A stretch of 64,000 bases of DNA from an uncultured Clostridia bacterium (GTDB lineage: Bacteria > Bacillota > Clostridia > Christensenellales > Borkfalkiaceae): assembly GCA_934254815.1 (NCBI GenBank), contig CAKQME010000001.1, forward strand, positions 62,001-126,000, given 5' to 3'. This document shows, piece by piece, positions 33,739 to 42,611 of the stretch. Position 1 is the stretch's first letter; every line of letters begins with the position of its first letter. The notes beneath the pieces were generated by a model, which did no database searches, was not told the DNA's origin, and saw only the letters and a program-made list of their open reading frames with translations. A program made the translations under genes and the position numbers.

Positions 33739-34643
33739 ACACTAAAGTCAACCTTTCGGGTTGGGAACTTGACAACCCCGTAATAGCCTCCAGCGGAACG
33801 TTCGGCTACGGTAAAGACTTTGCCGAAATTTACGATTTAAATATACTCGGAACGTTTTCGATGAAAGGTACTACCGTTAAACCTCGTTTCGGAAACAATC
33901 AACCGCGCATAGCAGAGAGCGATACGGGGCTGTTGAGTTCGATAGGCTTGCAAAACCCCGGCATAGATCACGTTCTCGCTTACGAATTACCTGATATAGA
34001 ACGGTTTTTTCATAAAAAAGTCATAGCCAACGTGTGCGGCTTTTCGGTTGACGAATTTGCTTTTTTGTGTGAAAAAATGAATTCGAGCGATAAAGTGGGT
34101 ATAATAGAAGTAAACGTCAGTTGCCCCAACGTAAGTACGGGCGATATGCTCGGTTCAACGCCCGAAAACGCTTACGCGGCTACGAAAGCCGCAAAAAACG
34201 CCTGCGATAAACCGGTGTATATAAAACTATCGCCAAACGTTACGGATATAACGGCGATAGCGAAAGCCTGCGAGGAGGGCGGGGCGGACGGAATAAGCCT
34301 TATAAATATAATGAAAGGCATGCGTATCGATTTGAAACGCCGTAAAGTAATAACGGCGAATAAGCTTGCGGGGTATTCGGGCAAAGCGTTGTTCCCCGTC
34401 GCTCTCGGAATGGTTTACAGAGTTTACGAAACCGTTAAAATTCCGATTATAGGTATAGGCGGGGTGAGTTCGGCGGAAGACGTTCTCGAAATGATGTGCG
34501 CCGGCGCGACCGCAGTCGGCGTGGGAACGGCAAATTTGATCGACCCTTACGCTTGTAAAAATATAGTCGAAAATCTGCCCGCCGCTATGGAAAAATACGG
34601 CGTAAGCGATATAAAAGATTTAATCGGCGCGGCGCACGATTAA
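33732..34643 (+). CDS. pyrD: Dihydroorotate dehydrogenase B, catalytic subunit
   Basis: A 303-residue FMN enzyme that oxidises dihydroorotate to orotate in UMP synthesis. SSGTFGYG near the N-terminus, the catalytic-base segment IEVNVSCPNVSTG (Cys in the active site, type 1B), and the glycine-rich IIGIGGVSSAEDVLEM phosphate-binding turn are visible. Length is normal. GGAGGAAA lies inside the end of pyrK just before the ATG. Other pyrimidine genes are not nearby except the distant pyrH. Confidence 0.96.
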   Translation: MVNTKVNLSGWELDNPVIASSGTFGYGKDFAEIYDLNILGTFSMKGTTVKPRFGNNQPRIAESDTGLLSSIGLQNPGIDHVLAYELPDIERFFHKKVIANVCGFSVDEFAFLCEKMNSSDKVGIIEVNVSCPNVSTGDMLGSTPENAYAATKAAKNACDKPVYIKLSPNVTDITAIAKACEEGGADGISLINIMKGMRIDLKRRKVITANKLAGYSGKALFPVALGMVYRVYETVKIPIIGIGGVSSAEDVLEMMCAGATAVGVGTANLIDPYACKNIVENLPAAMEKYGVSDIKDLIGAAHD

Positions 34644-34727
34644 ACACTAATGATTGTGTTTTATCATAGTCGCCTGCGGCTAAATAGTTATTAAAATTTG
34701 CGACGGCATAATTTTTTATAACTTTGC

Positions 34728-34756
34728 TTGACAAAAATATAAATAACGGCTAAAAT
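34728..34756 (+). promoter_or_regulatory. Promoter of the GH78-like gene, with repeated CGGCTA motifs around it
   Basis: TTGACA (34728-34733), 17 bp, TAAAAT (34751-34756). CGGCTA occurs at 34677-34682, 34747-34752 and 34808-34813, and in inverted form at 34777-34782, so an operator array is likely. Confidence 0.65.
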
Positions 34757-34824
34757 TAACACATATTAAACTAAAATAGCCGGACAAGACCGAATTGTAT
34801 TTACTTTCGGCTATAAGGAAAATT

Positions 34825-36435
34825 ATGAGAGTTGTTTATCCTGTAAAAATAGTTGAAGCGAAAGGCGAAATTACTAACGCCGAAACGCTTTTAAAAAATA
34901 AAACCCTGCAAATAGGGCTTGTAGAACCCGAACTTGCCGTTATTAAAGGCAAAGGACATATTATTTTCGATTTCGGTAAAGAGCTTACGGGCGGGGCGAG
35001 AATACTCTGCTACGTTGCCGAGGGCAATAAAACCGTAAGACTTCGTTTCGGAGAATCCGTTGGCGAAACCATGGCTGACCTTGGCGAAAAAAACGCTACC
35101 AACGACCATTCCGACAGAGATATGAAAGTCGAACTTCAAAGACTTTCGGATATGACTTTTGCTCAGACCGGGTTCAGATTTTTGAGAATCGATTTCGGAG
35201 AAAACGCCGATATCGGGCTTAAATGCGTAGTTGCGGCGACAGATATCGACGAAAGAGAAGCTCAGGGTAGTTTCGAGTGTAACGACGAACTTCTCAATAC
35301 CGTCTGGGCTACCGCCGCTTATACATTAAGACTGTGCCTTAAAAACGGCTATGTGTGGGACGGCGTAAAACGCGACCGCCTTGTATGGATAGGCGATATA
35401 TATCCCGAAACAAAAACGGCGTTCTGTCTTTTCAAGGACGTTCCCGAAATTAAAAATTCGCTTATTTTCTGCCGCGATCAGACGCCTGAGGGCGCGTGGA
35501 TGAATAATATACCGAACTACTCGTTCTGGTGGCTTTTAAATCTCTGCGAATATGTAAACCGTTCCGACGACGAAAAATTCGCCAAAGATAACGCGGAATT
35601 TATCAAGAGAATTATAGGCGACGCGGAAAAACACGTCAAAGCTGATGGCACAACCGATTTCCCGTTCGATTTCATCGATTGGCCCAGCCATTATGACGGC
35701 GACGGCGACGAAGATAAACGTTACGACGAAATTGCAGGTACTAACTATCTGCTGAGAATAATCTTTTCAAAGACGGCTAAGCTTTTAAGAAGAATAGGCG
35801 AAAACGCCGAAGTTGCCGAAAATATCGTCGCTAAACTCGAAAAGAAAAAATACGAAATCCGTAAATATAAACAGATAGCCGCGCTCGGCGTTCTCGCGGG
35901 CGAGAAGAACGAACATATGCTCGAAGTTATGGAAAGGGGCGGTAGCGAGGGACTTACCACGTTTCTGAACTATTTCATATTCACGGCTTTGGGCGAATAC
36001 GGAAAGTATGACGAGGCGGCGGCTATGATACGCGAATATTACGGAAAGATGCTGTCGCTCGGCGCGACTACTTTCTGGGAAGATTTCGACGTCGCCTGGG
36101 CGGAAAATGCAAACCGCATAGACGAAATACCCGTTGCCGGCAAGAAAGACGTTCACGGCGATTACGGTAAATTCTGTTATAAGGGTTATCGACACAGCCT
36201 GTGCCACGGTTGGGCGAGCGGAATTCTGGCATATATGTCGGAAAATATCTTAGGTATCAGACCCGTCGAGGGAAACAGCCGTAAATTTACTTTCGAGCCG
36301 CATTTGTCCGACCTCAGATATGTTAAGGGCGTTTATCCTACTCCTTACGGAAATATTTCGGTAAAAGTCGAAGTTACGGCTTCGGGTGAACTTATAAAGA
36401 CCGTCGAAGCCCCGGCAGATATAGAAATAATATAA
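34825..36435 (+). CDS. Alpha-L-rhamnosidase-like glycosidase (GH78-type six-hairpin fold)
   Basis: A 536-residue protein with no signal peptide, so it acts in the cytoplasm. An N-terminal beta-sandwich (to about residue 145) contains ILCYVAEGNKTVRLRFGES. The (alpha/alpha)6 domain has YVWDGVKRDRLVWIGDI, which matches the catalytic-region signature of family GH78. The C-terminal sandwich includes FEPHLSDL. It is shorter than typical extracellular GH78 enzymes (800-1000). Hydrolysis of a terminal deoxy-sugar from an imported oligosaccharide is likely. I start at the ATG at 34825, which has AAGGAAAA upstream, rather than at 34795. Confidence 0.75.
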   Translation: MRVVYPVKIVEAKGEITNAETLLKNKTLQIGLVEPELAVIKGKGHIIFDFGKELTGGARILCYVAEGNKTVRLRFGESVGETMADLGEKNATNDHSDRDMKVELQRLSDMTFAQTGFRFLRIDFGENADIGLKCVVAATDIDEREAQGSFECNDELLNTVWATAAYTLRLCLKNGYVWDGVKRDRLVWIGDIYPETKTAFCLFKDVPEIKNSLIFCRDQTPEGAWMNNIPNYSFWWLLNLCEYVNRSDDEKFAKDNAEFIKRIIGDAEKHVKADGTTDFPFDFIDWPSHYDGDGDEDKRYDEIAGTNYLLRIIFSKTAKLLRRIGENAEVAENIVAKLEKKKYEIRKYKQIAALGVLAGEKNEHMLEVMERGGSEGLTTFLNYFIFTALGEYGKYDEAAAMIREYYGKMLSLGATTFWEDFDVAWAENANRIDEIPVAGKKDVHGDYGKFCYKGYRHSLCHGWASGILAYMSENILGIRPVEGNSRKFTFEPHLSDLRYVKGVYPTPYGNISVKVEVTASGELIKTVEAPADIEII

Positions 36436-36445
36436 AAATTCAATT

Positions 36446-36489
36446 AAAAAGCCGTCGTGTTAAAATTATTTTAATACGGCGGTTTTTTT
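36446..36489 (+). terminator. Terminator of the GH78-like gene
   Basis: GCCGTCGTGTTAAAA pairs with TTTTAATACGGCGGT through G-U wobbles, followed by a run of T. Confidence 0.7.
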
Positions 36490-36536
36490 CGTCTCTAATA
36501 ATTTTTAAATTTTGTAAACAAAGTTATATAAAATGC

Positions 36537-36565
36537 TTGACAAATTATATAACAAGGTGTACAAT
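36537..36565 (+). promoter_or_regulatory. Promoter of the RHH-clpB operon with direct repeats
   Basis: TTGACA (36537-36542), 17 bp, TACAAT (36560-36565). Two direct GGTGTA copies (36556-36561 and 36569-36574), 13 bp apart, flank the -10 box and could be a ribbon-helix-helix operator. Confidence 0.65.
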
Positions 36566-36592
36566 ATCGGTGTAAAAGAAAAGAGGTGCGAA

Positions 36593-37225
36593 ATGAATAA
36601 ATCCGTATACAGTGTGCTTTTAAGCGACGAACTCGTCGATAAACTCGACGAAGTGGCCTATAAAAAGGGCGTAAGCCGTTCGGTTATGCTCGACAGACTG
36701 CTTGCGGAATATCTTACCGTGGAAACCGCCGAAATGAAGATGAATAACGTTTTCACCGAAATCGGCAGGCTTATAGAGCGGTGCGCGGGGCTGAGATTTA
36801 TCGATCAGCCGTCGGGCTATATGGCGTCTGTACAGAGCGCTCTCGCGTATAAGTATAATCCTACGGTCAAGTATTCCATAGAGTTGTTCCCTGCGGGAGA
36901 TTTAGGGCAACTGAAAATTTCTCTCAGGTCGAAAAACGTCGAGCTTATGCAACTGATGGAGAGGTTTTACGACTTCTTTATCTCTCTCGAACGTAAATAT
37001 ATAGGCGAGCGCGCTTACGGCTACGACGGGGGTAGATTCGTGCGGGTTATGCTTCGCCCCGAAGTATCTAACGAAAAAACGGGCAAAGCTATCGCGGAAT
37101 ACGTTTCGGACTTCGACAAATATCTGCGTATTTTCTTTTCCGGTCTCGACGACAGAAGAAAAGCCGCAAGAGAAATCGAAAAGGTCTACGCAGACAATAT
37201 AAGAAAAAAGGAAGTGATTTTATGA
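36593..37225 (+). CDS. Ribbon-helix-helix regulator-like protein coupled to clpB
   Basis: A 210-residue protein. The N-terminal 42 residues (YSVLLSDELVDKLDEVAY, then KKGVSRSVMLDRLLAEYL) have the ribbon-helix-helix pattern: one strand and two helices with the GxSRS turn. The remainder is an alpha/beta domain without known motifs. The start is the ATG at 36593 (AGAGGTG ribosome binding site), because the ATG at 36533 lies inside the promoter. It overlaps clpB by 4 bases (ATGA), which suggests it controls clpB and itself; CtsR or HrcA would be the usual regulator. Confidence 0.75.
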   Translation: MNKSVYSVLLSDELVDKLDEVAYKKGVSRSVMLDRLLAEYLTVETAEMKMNNVFTEIGRLIERCAGLRFIDQPSGYMASVQSALAYKYNPTVKYSIELFPAGDLGQLKISLRSKNVELMQLMERFYDFFISLERKYIGERAYGYDGGRFVRVMLRPEVSNEKTGKAIAEYVSDFDKYLRIFFSGLDDRRKAAREIEKVYADNIRKKEVIL

Positions 37226-39813
37226 ACACGCAGAATATGACGGCAAAAAGTATTGACGCGGTAAACTCTGCTCAGTCGCTCGCTCGGCAGAACGGAAACC
37301 GCGAAATCGATCAGCAGCATTTACTGCTCGCGCTCATCACGCAGGACGGCGGGCTTATTCCGCAGTTGCTTGCTAAAATGGGCGTAGATAAGGCGAATAT
37401 CGAACGTATGGCTAAAGAGGCTGTCGACCGCATGGTAAAGGTTAGCAACGGCAACGGCGAATATATTTCTCCGTCGCTTGCAAGCGCGTTCGATATAGCC
37501 GAAAAACAGGCTAAGGATATGAAAGACGAATTCGTATCCGTCGAGCATTTGTTTTACGGACTTATCGAAAAGCCCGACGCGGAAGTCGCTAAGATTTTAA
37601 ACGCGTTCGGTATCGATAAGAATTCTTATATGAAAGCTCTTATGGAGGTAAGGGGCAACGTGAGAGTGACAAGCGAAAATCCCGAAGACACTTACGACGT
37701 TTTAACCAAATACGGTTCCGATCTCGTGGAAAGAGCGAGAACGGGTAAACTCGACCCCGTAATCGGCAGAGACGAAGAAATCCGTAACGTTATCCGTATT
37801 CTTTCGAGAAAAACAAAAAATAACCCCGTGCTTATAGGTGAAGCCGGCGTAGGTAAAACCGCTATTGCCGAGGGGCTTGCGATAAGAATAATGAAAGGCG
37901 ACGTTCCCGAAAACCTTAAAGACAGAAAACTGTTCGCTCTGGATATGGGTGCTTTAATCGCGGGCGCGAAATACAGGGGCGAGTTCGAGGAAAGATTGAA
38001 AGCCGTGCTTTCCGAAGTCAAGAAAAGCGAGGGTAAAATCATTCTTTTCATCGACGAACTTCACACTATCGTCGGTGCGGGTAAAACCGAGGGTGCAATG
38101 GACGCGGGCAACTTGTTGAAGCCTATGCTTGCAAGGGGCGAACTCCATTGTATCGGCGCGACTACTCTCGACGAATACAGAAAATATATTGAAAAAGACC
38201 CCGCTTTGGAACGTAGGTTTCAACCCGTTACGGTAAACGAGCCGTCCGTAGAAGATACCATAACCATACTAAGAGGTCTTAAAGAGCGTTACGAAGTATT
38301 CCACGGCGTAAAAATTCAGGACAACGCGCTTATTGCCGCGGCGACTCTTTCCGACAGATATATAACCGACAGATTTTTGCCCGATAAGGCTATCGACCTT
38401 GTGGACGAAGCCTGCGCGAATATCAAGACGGAAATGAATTCTATGCCGAGCGAAATGGAAGACGTAAAGCGTAAGATAATGACGCTTGAAATCGAAGAAA
38501 CTTCGCTTAAAAAGGAAACGGATAAACTCTCGATAGCTCGTCTCGACGGATTGCGTAAAGAGATTGCCGAACTTAAAGACAAATACGCGGCTATGAACGC
38601 AAAATTGCAGGTCGAAAAAGACAATATCAATAAAGTTCAGAAACTCCGCGAAGAGATCGAACAGGTCAACCGCGAAGCCGAAAGGGCGGAACGCGAGTAT
38701 AACCTCGATAAAGCCGCGCAACTTCGTTACGGTAAATTGCCCGAACTCAAAAAACAACTTGCCGAAAGCGAAGCGAAAGCCGAGAACCGCGACGAAGACG
38801 GACTTTTACACGATAAAGTAACCGAAGAAGACATCGCGAAAATCGTCTGCCGCTGGACGGGTATCCCCGTTTCGAAACTAATGGAAGGCGAAAGAGAAAA
38901 ACTGCTTTCGCTCGAAGATATACTTCATAAGCGCGTAATCGGACAGGACGAAGCCGTTAAAGCCGTTGCGGAAGCGATACTCCGCGCAAGGGCGGGCATA
39001 GCCGACCCGACGAGACCGCTCGGTTCGTTCTTGTTCTTAGGTCCTACGGGCGTAGGTAAAACCGAACTTGCGAAAACTCTCGCTCAGGTGCTTTTCGACG
39101 ACGAGAAAAACCTTATAAGGCTCGATATGAGCGAGTATATGGAAAAATTCTCGGTTTCGCGTCTTATCGGCGCTCCTCCGGGATACGTCGGTTTCGAAGA
39201 CGGCGGTCAGCTTACCGAAGCCGTGAGAAGAAAACCCTATTCGGTCGTGTTGTTCGACGAAATAGAAAAGGCTCACCCCGACGTTTTCAACGTGTTGCTT
39301 CAGGTGCTTGACGACGGGCGTATAACCGATTCGCAGGGCAGAACGGTCGATTTTAAAAATACAGTCATTATATTGACCTCCAACTTAGGCTCGTCGGCTA
39401 TTCTCGACGGAATAGACGAAAACGGCGAGATTAAACAGGAAGCTAAAGACGAAGTGACGAGATTGTTGAAGTCGAGTTTCAGACCCGAATTTTTGAACAG
39501 ACTTGACGAAATAGTGTTCTATAAGCCGCTTCAGAAGTCCGAAATAGGCAAAATTGTCGACCTTATGCTTGAAAGCCTTAAAAAGAGACTTGAAGATCAG
39601 CAGATTTATCTCGACGTTACGAACGCGGCAAAAGACTATATAATCGATAACGGTTACGACCCCGTTTACGGCGCGAGACCGCTCAAGAGATTTATTCAGC
39701 ACTCCGTAGAAACGCTCATTGCCAAGAAGATAATAGGTAACTTCTTCAATGCGGGCGATACCGCGGTGGTCGATTACGACGGCAATTCGCTTACGGTTTA
39801 TAAGAGAAATTAA
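37222..39813 (+). CDS. clpB: ATP-dependent disaggregase ClpB
   Basis: An 863-residue Hsp100 protein. The N-terminal Clp repeat domain is at 1-150. The first AAA+ module has Walker A GEAGVGKTA (about residue 205) and the FIDELH Walker B. The coiled-coil middle domain (about 405-525) distinguishes ClpB from ClpC/ClpA. The second AAA+ module has GPTGVGKTELA (about residue 608) and ends at ARPLKRFIQ. It works with DnaK to rescue aggregated proteins. Length is exactly that of the family (855-870). It is the second gene of the RHH-regulator operon. Confidence 0.97.
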   Translation: MNTQNMTAKSIDAVNSAQSLARQNGNREIDQQHLLLALITQDGGLIPQLLAKMGVDKANIERMAKEAVDRMVKVSNGNGEYISPSLASAFDIAEKQAKDMKDEFVSVEHLFYGLIEKPDAEVAKILNAFGIDKNSYMKALMEVRGNVRVTSENPEDTYDVLTKYGSDLVERARTGKLDPVIGRDEEIRNVIRILSRKTKNNPVLIGEAGVGKTAIAEGLAIRIMKGDVPENLKDRKLFALDMGALIAGAKYRGEFEERLKAVLSEVKKSEGKIILFIDELHTIVGAGKTEGAMDAGNLLKPMLARGELHCIGATTLDEYRKYIEKDPALERRFQPVTVNEPSVEDTITILRGLKERYEVFHGVKIQDNALIAAATLSDRYITDRFLPDKAIDLVDEACANIKTEMNSMPSEMEDVKRKIMTLEIEETSLKKETDKLSIARLDGLRKEIAELKDKYAAMNAKLQVEKDNINKVQKLREEIEQVNREAERAEREYNLDKAAQLRYGKLPELKKQLAESEAKAENRDEDGLLHDKVTEEDIAKIVCRWTGIPVSKLMEGEREKLLSLEDILHKRVIGQDEAVKAVAEAILRARAGIADPTRPLGSFLFLGPTGVGKTELAKTLAQVLFDDEKNLIRLDMSEYMEKFSVSRLIGAPPGYVGFEDGGQLTEAVRRKPYSVVLFDEIEKAHPDVFNVLLQVLDDGRITDSQGRTVDFKNTVIILTSNLGSSAILDGIDENGEIKQEAKDEVTRLLKSSFRPEFLNRLDEIVFYKPLQKSEIGKIVDLMLESLKKRLEDQQIYLDVTNAAKDYIIDNGYDPVYGARPLKRFIQHSVETLIAKKIIGNFFNAGDTAVVDYDGNSLTVYKRN

Positions 39814-39824
39814 ACAGATATAGC

Positions 39825-39863
39825 AAAAACAGGGGTTGAACCTTAACGGTTCAACCCCTGTTT
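39825..39863. terminator. Bidirectional terminator between clpB and the converging gene
   Basis: A 16-bp perfect stem (39827-39842 with 39848-39863). The leftward direction has a T5 tract, so it is strongest for the gene at 39876. Confidence 0.8.
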
Positions 39864-39875
39864 GCTGCGTCGTTT

Positions 39876-41324
39876 TCAAACGGCGCGTTTGTATTTGTTT
39901 CTTACTATCCAGTAAACTATCGAATATACGAAGAGAACTATCGTCATTATGAACGTTATAAACGTGCAGGACGTAGCTTCCAGCGATATCGAGCTGCCTA
40001 CGCTTATAAACGACGAGTACGCGCTTTCGCCCAACGCGCTCTGTAACTGAGCGGATATATTCGCGGGCAGAGAACCTATATTACCGAACAAAAACGCTAT
40101 GGCAGACGGAATGGCGTATAAAATCGGGAACAAGACGTTTCCGAACCAGATCGGCGGCCATAATTTTATCATCGGATTGCGCGCGATCAGTTTGACTATT
40201 ATTTTGAATACCAGCCAACCCCATATCGCGAACGTAAATATTATAACTCCCGAAAGAATTTTAAGGGCAAGCGTTATTCCGCTAAGAACCTGATCGGTTA
40301 CGTTTTCCATAACGCGGTCGTGAAGCATTTGTTTTACGTCTTCTTTGGTATATTGCTTTTTCTCGCCCGACGAACCGCTTTCGCCGCTTTCGGAACTTCC
40401 GCTTTCGGTCGACATGGTTACGAGTATTTCTTCGTCTGCCGCCGCTTCTTCGGTGTTGTCGTTCTCGTTGTTTTGCTTGTCGAGAGCCTGACCGATAAGC
40501 GTATAAATTACGTTGTCGAGATTTACTTTTCCGTCTTCGTCGGCGTAATCGTTGAGAATTTTAGTTACCGCGTCTTTGACTTCCTGCTTTTTTGCGTCGT
40601 CGAGTTCTGCGGGAATTTCGAGATTTTTGTAGGCTTCTTTGGCGTCTTCGGCTTTGGCGTTTTCGTTGACTTTATTTAAAACTTCGTTTACAACGTTTAT
40701 GGCTTCGTCGGCAATGGTGTCCGTAGTGGCGTTCTCGTCTTTCATCGCGTCGAGTAACTTCTGGGTCGTGTCGTCAAGATATTCGTCGGTAAGACCGAGA
40801 TCGGTCAGAACTTCGTCAACCGTCATCGTGTTGCCGTTGTCGTCTTTTATTTCCTGTTTTTCTATCTCGGCTTTAAGCGTGGATTTAACGCTTACTTTAA
40901 CAACCGACTTCGAAAGACTTTCTACTACTTTGTCGATGCTGCCCGAAAAGTTGTCTATAATAGAGTTTACGTTGTTTTCTATTATCGAAGAAATCGTCGT
41001 TTTGGTTTCTTCTTCGCTTGCAGAAAGAGAAGAGAGAACCTCTGCCGTCTGTAACGTTATTCCCGCCGATACGGTGATGTTGTCTTTGCCTATCTGCGTT
41101 AAAACGTCCTCCATTATTTCGCGTTCCGAAATTTCTCCGTCGCCAGCGCTGCCGGAATCTTCGGGTAGTTGTTTTTTTACCATATCCATCATTTCGGGCG
41201 TAAGCGTTACGTTAGCCGAAAAACTGAATAACGGTTTGATAAAGAATGCTGAAATTGCTACCGCGCAAATCGCGACGACAATTATATTCATGACTATCGC
41301 GATTATTTTTGGTGGTTTTCCCAT
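39876..41324 (-). CDS. Large membrane protein with acidic extracytoplasmic domain, unknown function
   Basis: A 482-residue protein. One membrane segment lies at the N-terminus (about 10-34). A long acidic, helical domain follows (about 35-345), with repeated heptad-like runs (SIIENNVNSIIDN, ATTDTIADEAINVVNEV) and a Ser/Gly-rich linker. Three membrane segments (about 350-475) end the protein. I do not recognise the family. The layout resembles a surface sensor or a wall-spanning helper. A perfect palindrome covers the -10 box of its promoter, so it is probably regulated by a repressor encoded elsewhere. Confidence 0.75.
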   Translation of the reverse strand: MGKPPKIIAIVMNIIVVAICAVAISAFFIKPLFSFSANVTLTPEMMDMVKKQLPEDSGSAGDGEISEREIMEDVLTQIGKDNITVSAGITLQTAEVLSSLSASEEETKTTISSIIENNVNSIIDNFSGSIDKVVESLSKSVVKVSVKSTLKAEIEKQEIKDDNGNTMTVDEVLTDLGLTDEYLDDTTQKLLDAMKDENATTDTIADEAINVVNEVLNKVNENAKAEDAKEAYKNLEIPAELDDAKKQEVKDAVTKILNDYADEDGKVNLDNVIYTLIGQALDKQNNENDNTEEAAADEEILVTMSTESGSSESGESGSSGEKKQYTKEDVKQMLHDRVMENVTDQVLSGITLALKILSGVIIFTFAIWGWLVFKIIVKLIARNPMIKLWPPIWFGNVLFPILYAIPSAIAFLFGNIGSLPANISAQLQSALGESAYSSFISVGSSISLEATSCTFITFIMTIVLFVYSIVYWIVRNKYKRAV

Positions 41325-41348
41325 AATCTCTCTCCTTTTTCTAGTTTT

Positions 41349-41367
41349 ATACTGTATATTACAGTAT
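41349..41367 (-). promoter_or_regulatory. Operator-like palindrome at the promoter of the gene at 39876
   Basis: ATACTGTA (41349-41356), TAT, TACAGTAT (41360-41367): a perfect 8-bp inverted repeat. It overlaps the -10 box and the start site of the promoter at 41363-41391. Confidence 0.65.
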
Positions 41368-41391
41368 ATAGAATTGCTTCGGATTTGTCAA
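41363..41391 (-). promoter_or_regulatory. Promoter of the gene at 39876
   Basis: Read leftward: TTGACA (41391-41386), 17 bp, TATACT (41368-41363). Confidence 0.75.
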
Positions 41392-41523
41392 CCTGTCGGT
41401 TATATCTTTTTAAGTGAAATTTTTACTACTATGATTAAATCAATATAATATAGCATTTCAATATAAGAATTCCGGGCAAATTTGCCCGATTTAATATTTT
41501 TTGCGGAAAGTGACGAAAAATGC

Positions 41524-41552
41524 TTGACAAAAATTATAAAATTTAATAAAAT
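41524..41552 (+). promoter_or_regulatory. Promoter of rplM-rpsI
   Basis: TTGACA (41524-41529), 17 bp, TAAAAT (41547-41552). Confidence 0.75.
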
Positions 41553-41558
41553 ATTTTG

Positions 41559-41650
41559 GCAATTATAAGGAAAGGTGCGCAAGACGACTTAGCCCCTCCG
41601 ACGGCGACTCTTCTTATATAATTAAAAACATAATTATATTTTTGGAGATT
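41559..41650 (+). ncRNA. Candidate L13 ribosomal protein leader
   Basis: The rplM leader is about 95 bases. AATTATAAG near 41560 pairs with CTTATATAATT near 41611-41621 to close a structured region, as in L13 leaders of Bacillota. A second AT-rich hairpin precedes the GGAGA ribosome binding site. The call is by position and pairing only. Confidence 0.5.
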
Positions 41651-41655
41651 ACACG

Positions 41656-42090
41656 ATGAAAACTTTTATGGCAAGCAGCCAGACTGTTGAAAGAAAATGG
41701 TACGTCGTCGACGCTTCGGGAATGCCGCTCGGCAGACTTGCTTCGCAGGTCGCTTCTATTCTGAGAGGCAAAAATAAGCCGACTTTCACTCCTAACGTCG
41801 ATACAGGCGATTTCGTTATAGTTCTTAATACCGATAAGGTCGTTCTTACGGGTAAAAAACTCAATCAGAAACTTTACACTTATCATACCGGTTATATCGG
41901 CGGACTTAAACAAGTTCCCTATGACAGAATGATGGCGGAAAAGTCCGATCTCGTCGTTTACGAAGCTGTTAAGGGTATGCTTCCCAAAAACAGTCTCGGC
42001 AGACAGATGCTCACTAAGCTTCGCGTTTATAAGAACGGCGAACATAATCACCAGGCTCAACAGCCTATCGAGTTGACGCTCGTAAAGTAA
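41656..42090 (+). CDS. rplM: 50S ribosomal protein L13
   Basis: A 144-residue L13. The sequence KWYVVDASGMPLGRLAS near the N-terminus, the central YTYHTGYIGGLK and the later VKGMLPKNSLGRQMLTKLRV are signature blocks. Length is normal (142-147). The start has GGAGATT upstream. It is the first gene of the two-gene operon with rpsI, as in most bacteria, 16 bases apart. Confidence 0.98.
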   Translation: MKTFMASSQTVERKWYVVDASGMPLGRLASQVASILRGKNKPTFTPNVDTGDFVIVLNTDKVVLTGKKLNQKLYTYHTGYIGGLKQVPYDRMMAEKSDLVVYEAVKGMLPKNSLGRQMLTKLRVYKNGEHNHQAQQPIELTLVK

Positions 42091-42105
42091 CGGAGGATAT
42101 GAAGT

Positions 42106-42519
42106 ATGGCAAAAGTAGCTGTTAAAAAGAAACTTCAATACTGGGGAACGGGTAGAAGAAAGAGCGCTATCGCGAGAGTAAGACTTATTCCCGGCGGCAC
42201 AGGCGCGATCACTATCAACGGCAGAAGTATCGACGAATATTGCGATCTCGATACGTTGAAACTTATTATAAGACAACCCCTTGTTTTAACCGAAACCGAA
42301 AGCAAGTACGACGTGTTCGTAAACGTTATCGGCGGCGGCTTTACGGGTCAGGCGGGCGCTATCCGTCACGGCGTAGCGAGAGCGTTGGTCGTTGCAGAAC
42401 CCGAACTTCGCGCGGCTCTCAAGAAAGAGGGATACCTTACGAGAGATCCGAGAATGAAAGAAAGAAAGAAGTACGGCTTGAAAAAAGCAAGACGCGCTCC
42501 TCAGTTCAGCAAGAGATAA
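42106..42519 (+). CDS. rpsI: 30S ribosomal protein S9
   Basis: A 137-residue S9. GTGRRKSAIARVRL near the N-terminus and the C-terminal ending KKYGLKKARRAPQFSKR, whose tail contacts P-site tRNA, are typical. Length is normal (130-137). CGGAGGA precedes the ATG. An intrinsic terminator follows 20 bases after the stop. Confidence 0.98.
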   Translation: MAKVAVKKKLQYWGTGRRKSAIARVRLIPGGTGAITINGRSIDEYCDLDTLKLIIRQPLVLTETESKYDVFVNVIGGGFTGQAGAIRHGVARALVVAEPELRAALKKEGYLTRDPRMKERKKYGLKKARRAPQFSKR

Positions 42520-42539
42520 TTATTTCAAAGCAACAAACA

Positions 42540-42576
42540 GGCGAAACGCAAATTCAGCGTTTCGCCTTATTTTTTA
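42540..42576 (+). terminator. Terminator of rplM-rpsI
   Basis: A 10-bp perfect stem GGCGAAACGC / GCGTTTCGCC (42540-42549 with 42557-42566), then TTATTTTTT. A second, T-less hairpin follows at about 42577-42604 next to the end of the converging gene. Confidence 0.85.
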
Positions 42577-42611
42577 CGCGACCGCAAATTTATTTGCAGC
42601 CGCGTGAAATT

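Noticed and set aside
36533..36592. Longer start for the ribbon-helix-helix protein
   Set aside because: The ATG at 36533 lies upstream of and inside the promoter (36537-36565), so it is not transcribed from that promoter.
41349..41367. LexA box of the E. coli type
   Set aside because: CTGT and ACAG are separated by 5 bases, not 8; it also does not match the Bacillus type GAAC-N4-GTTC.
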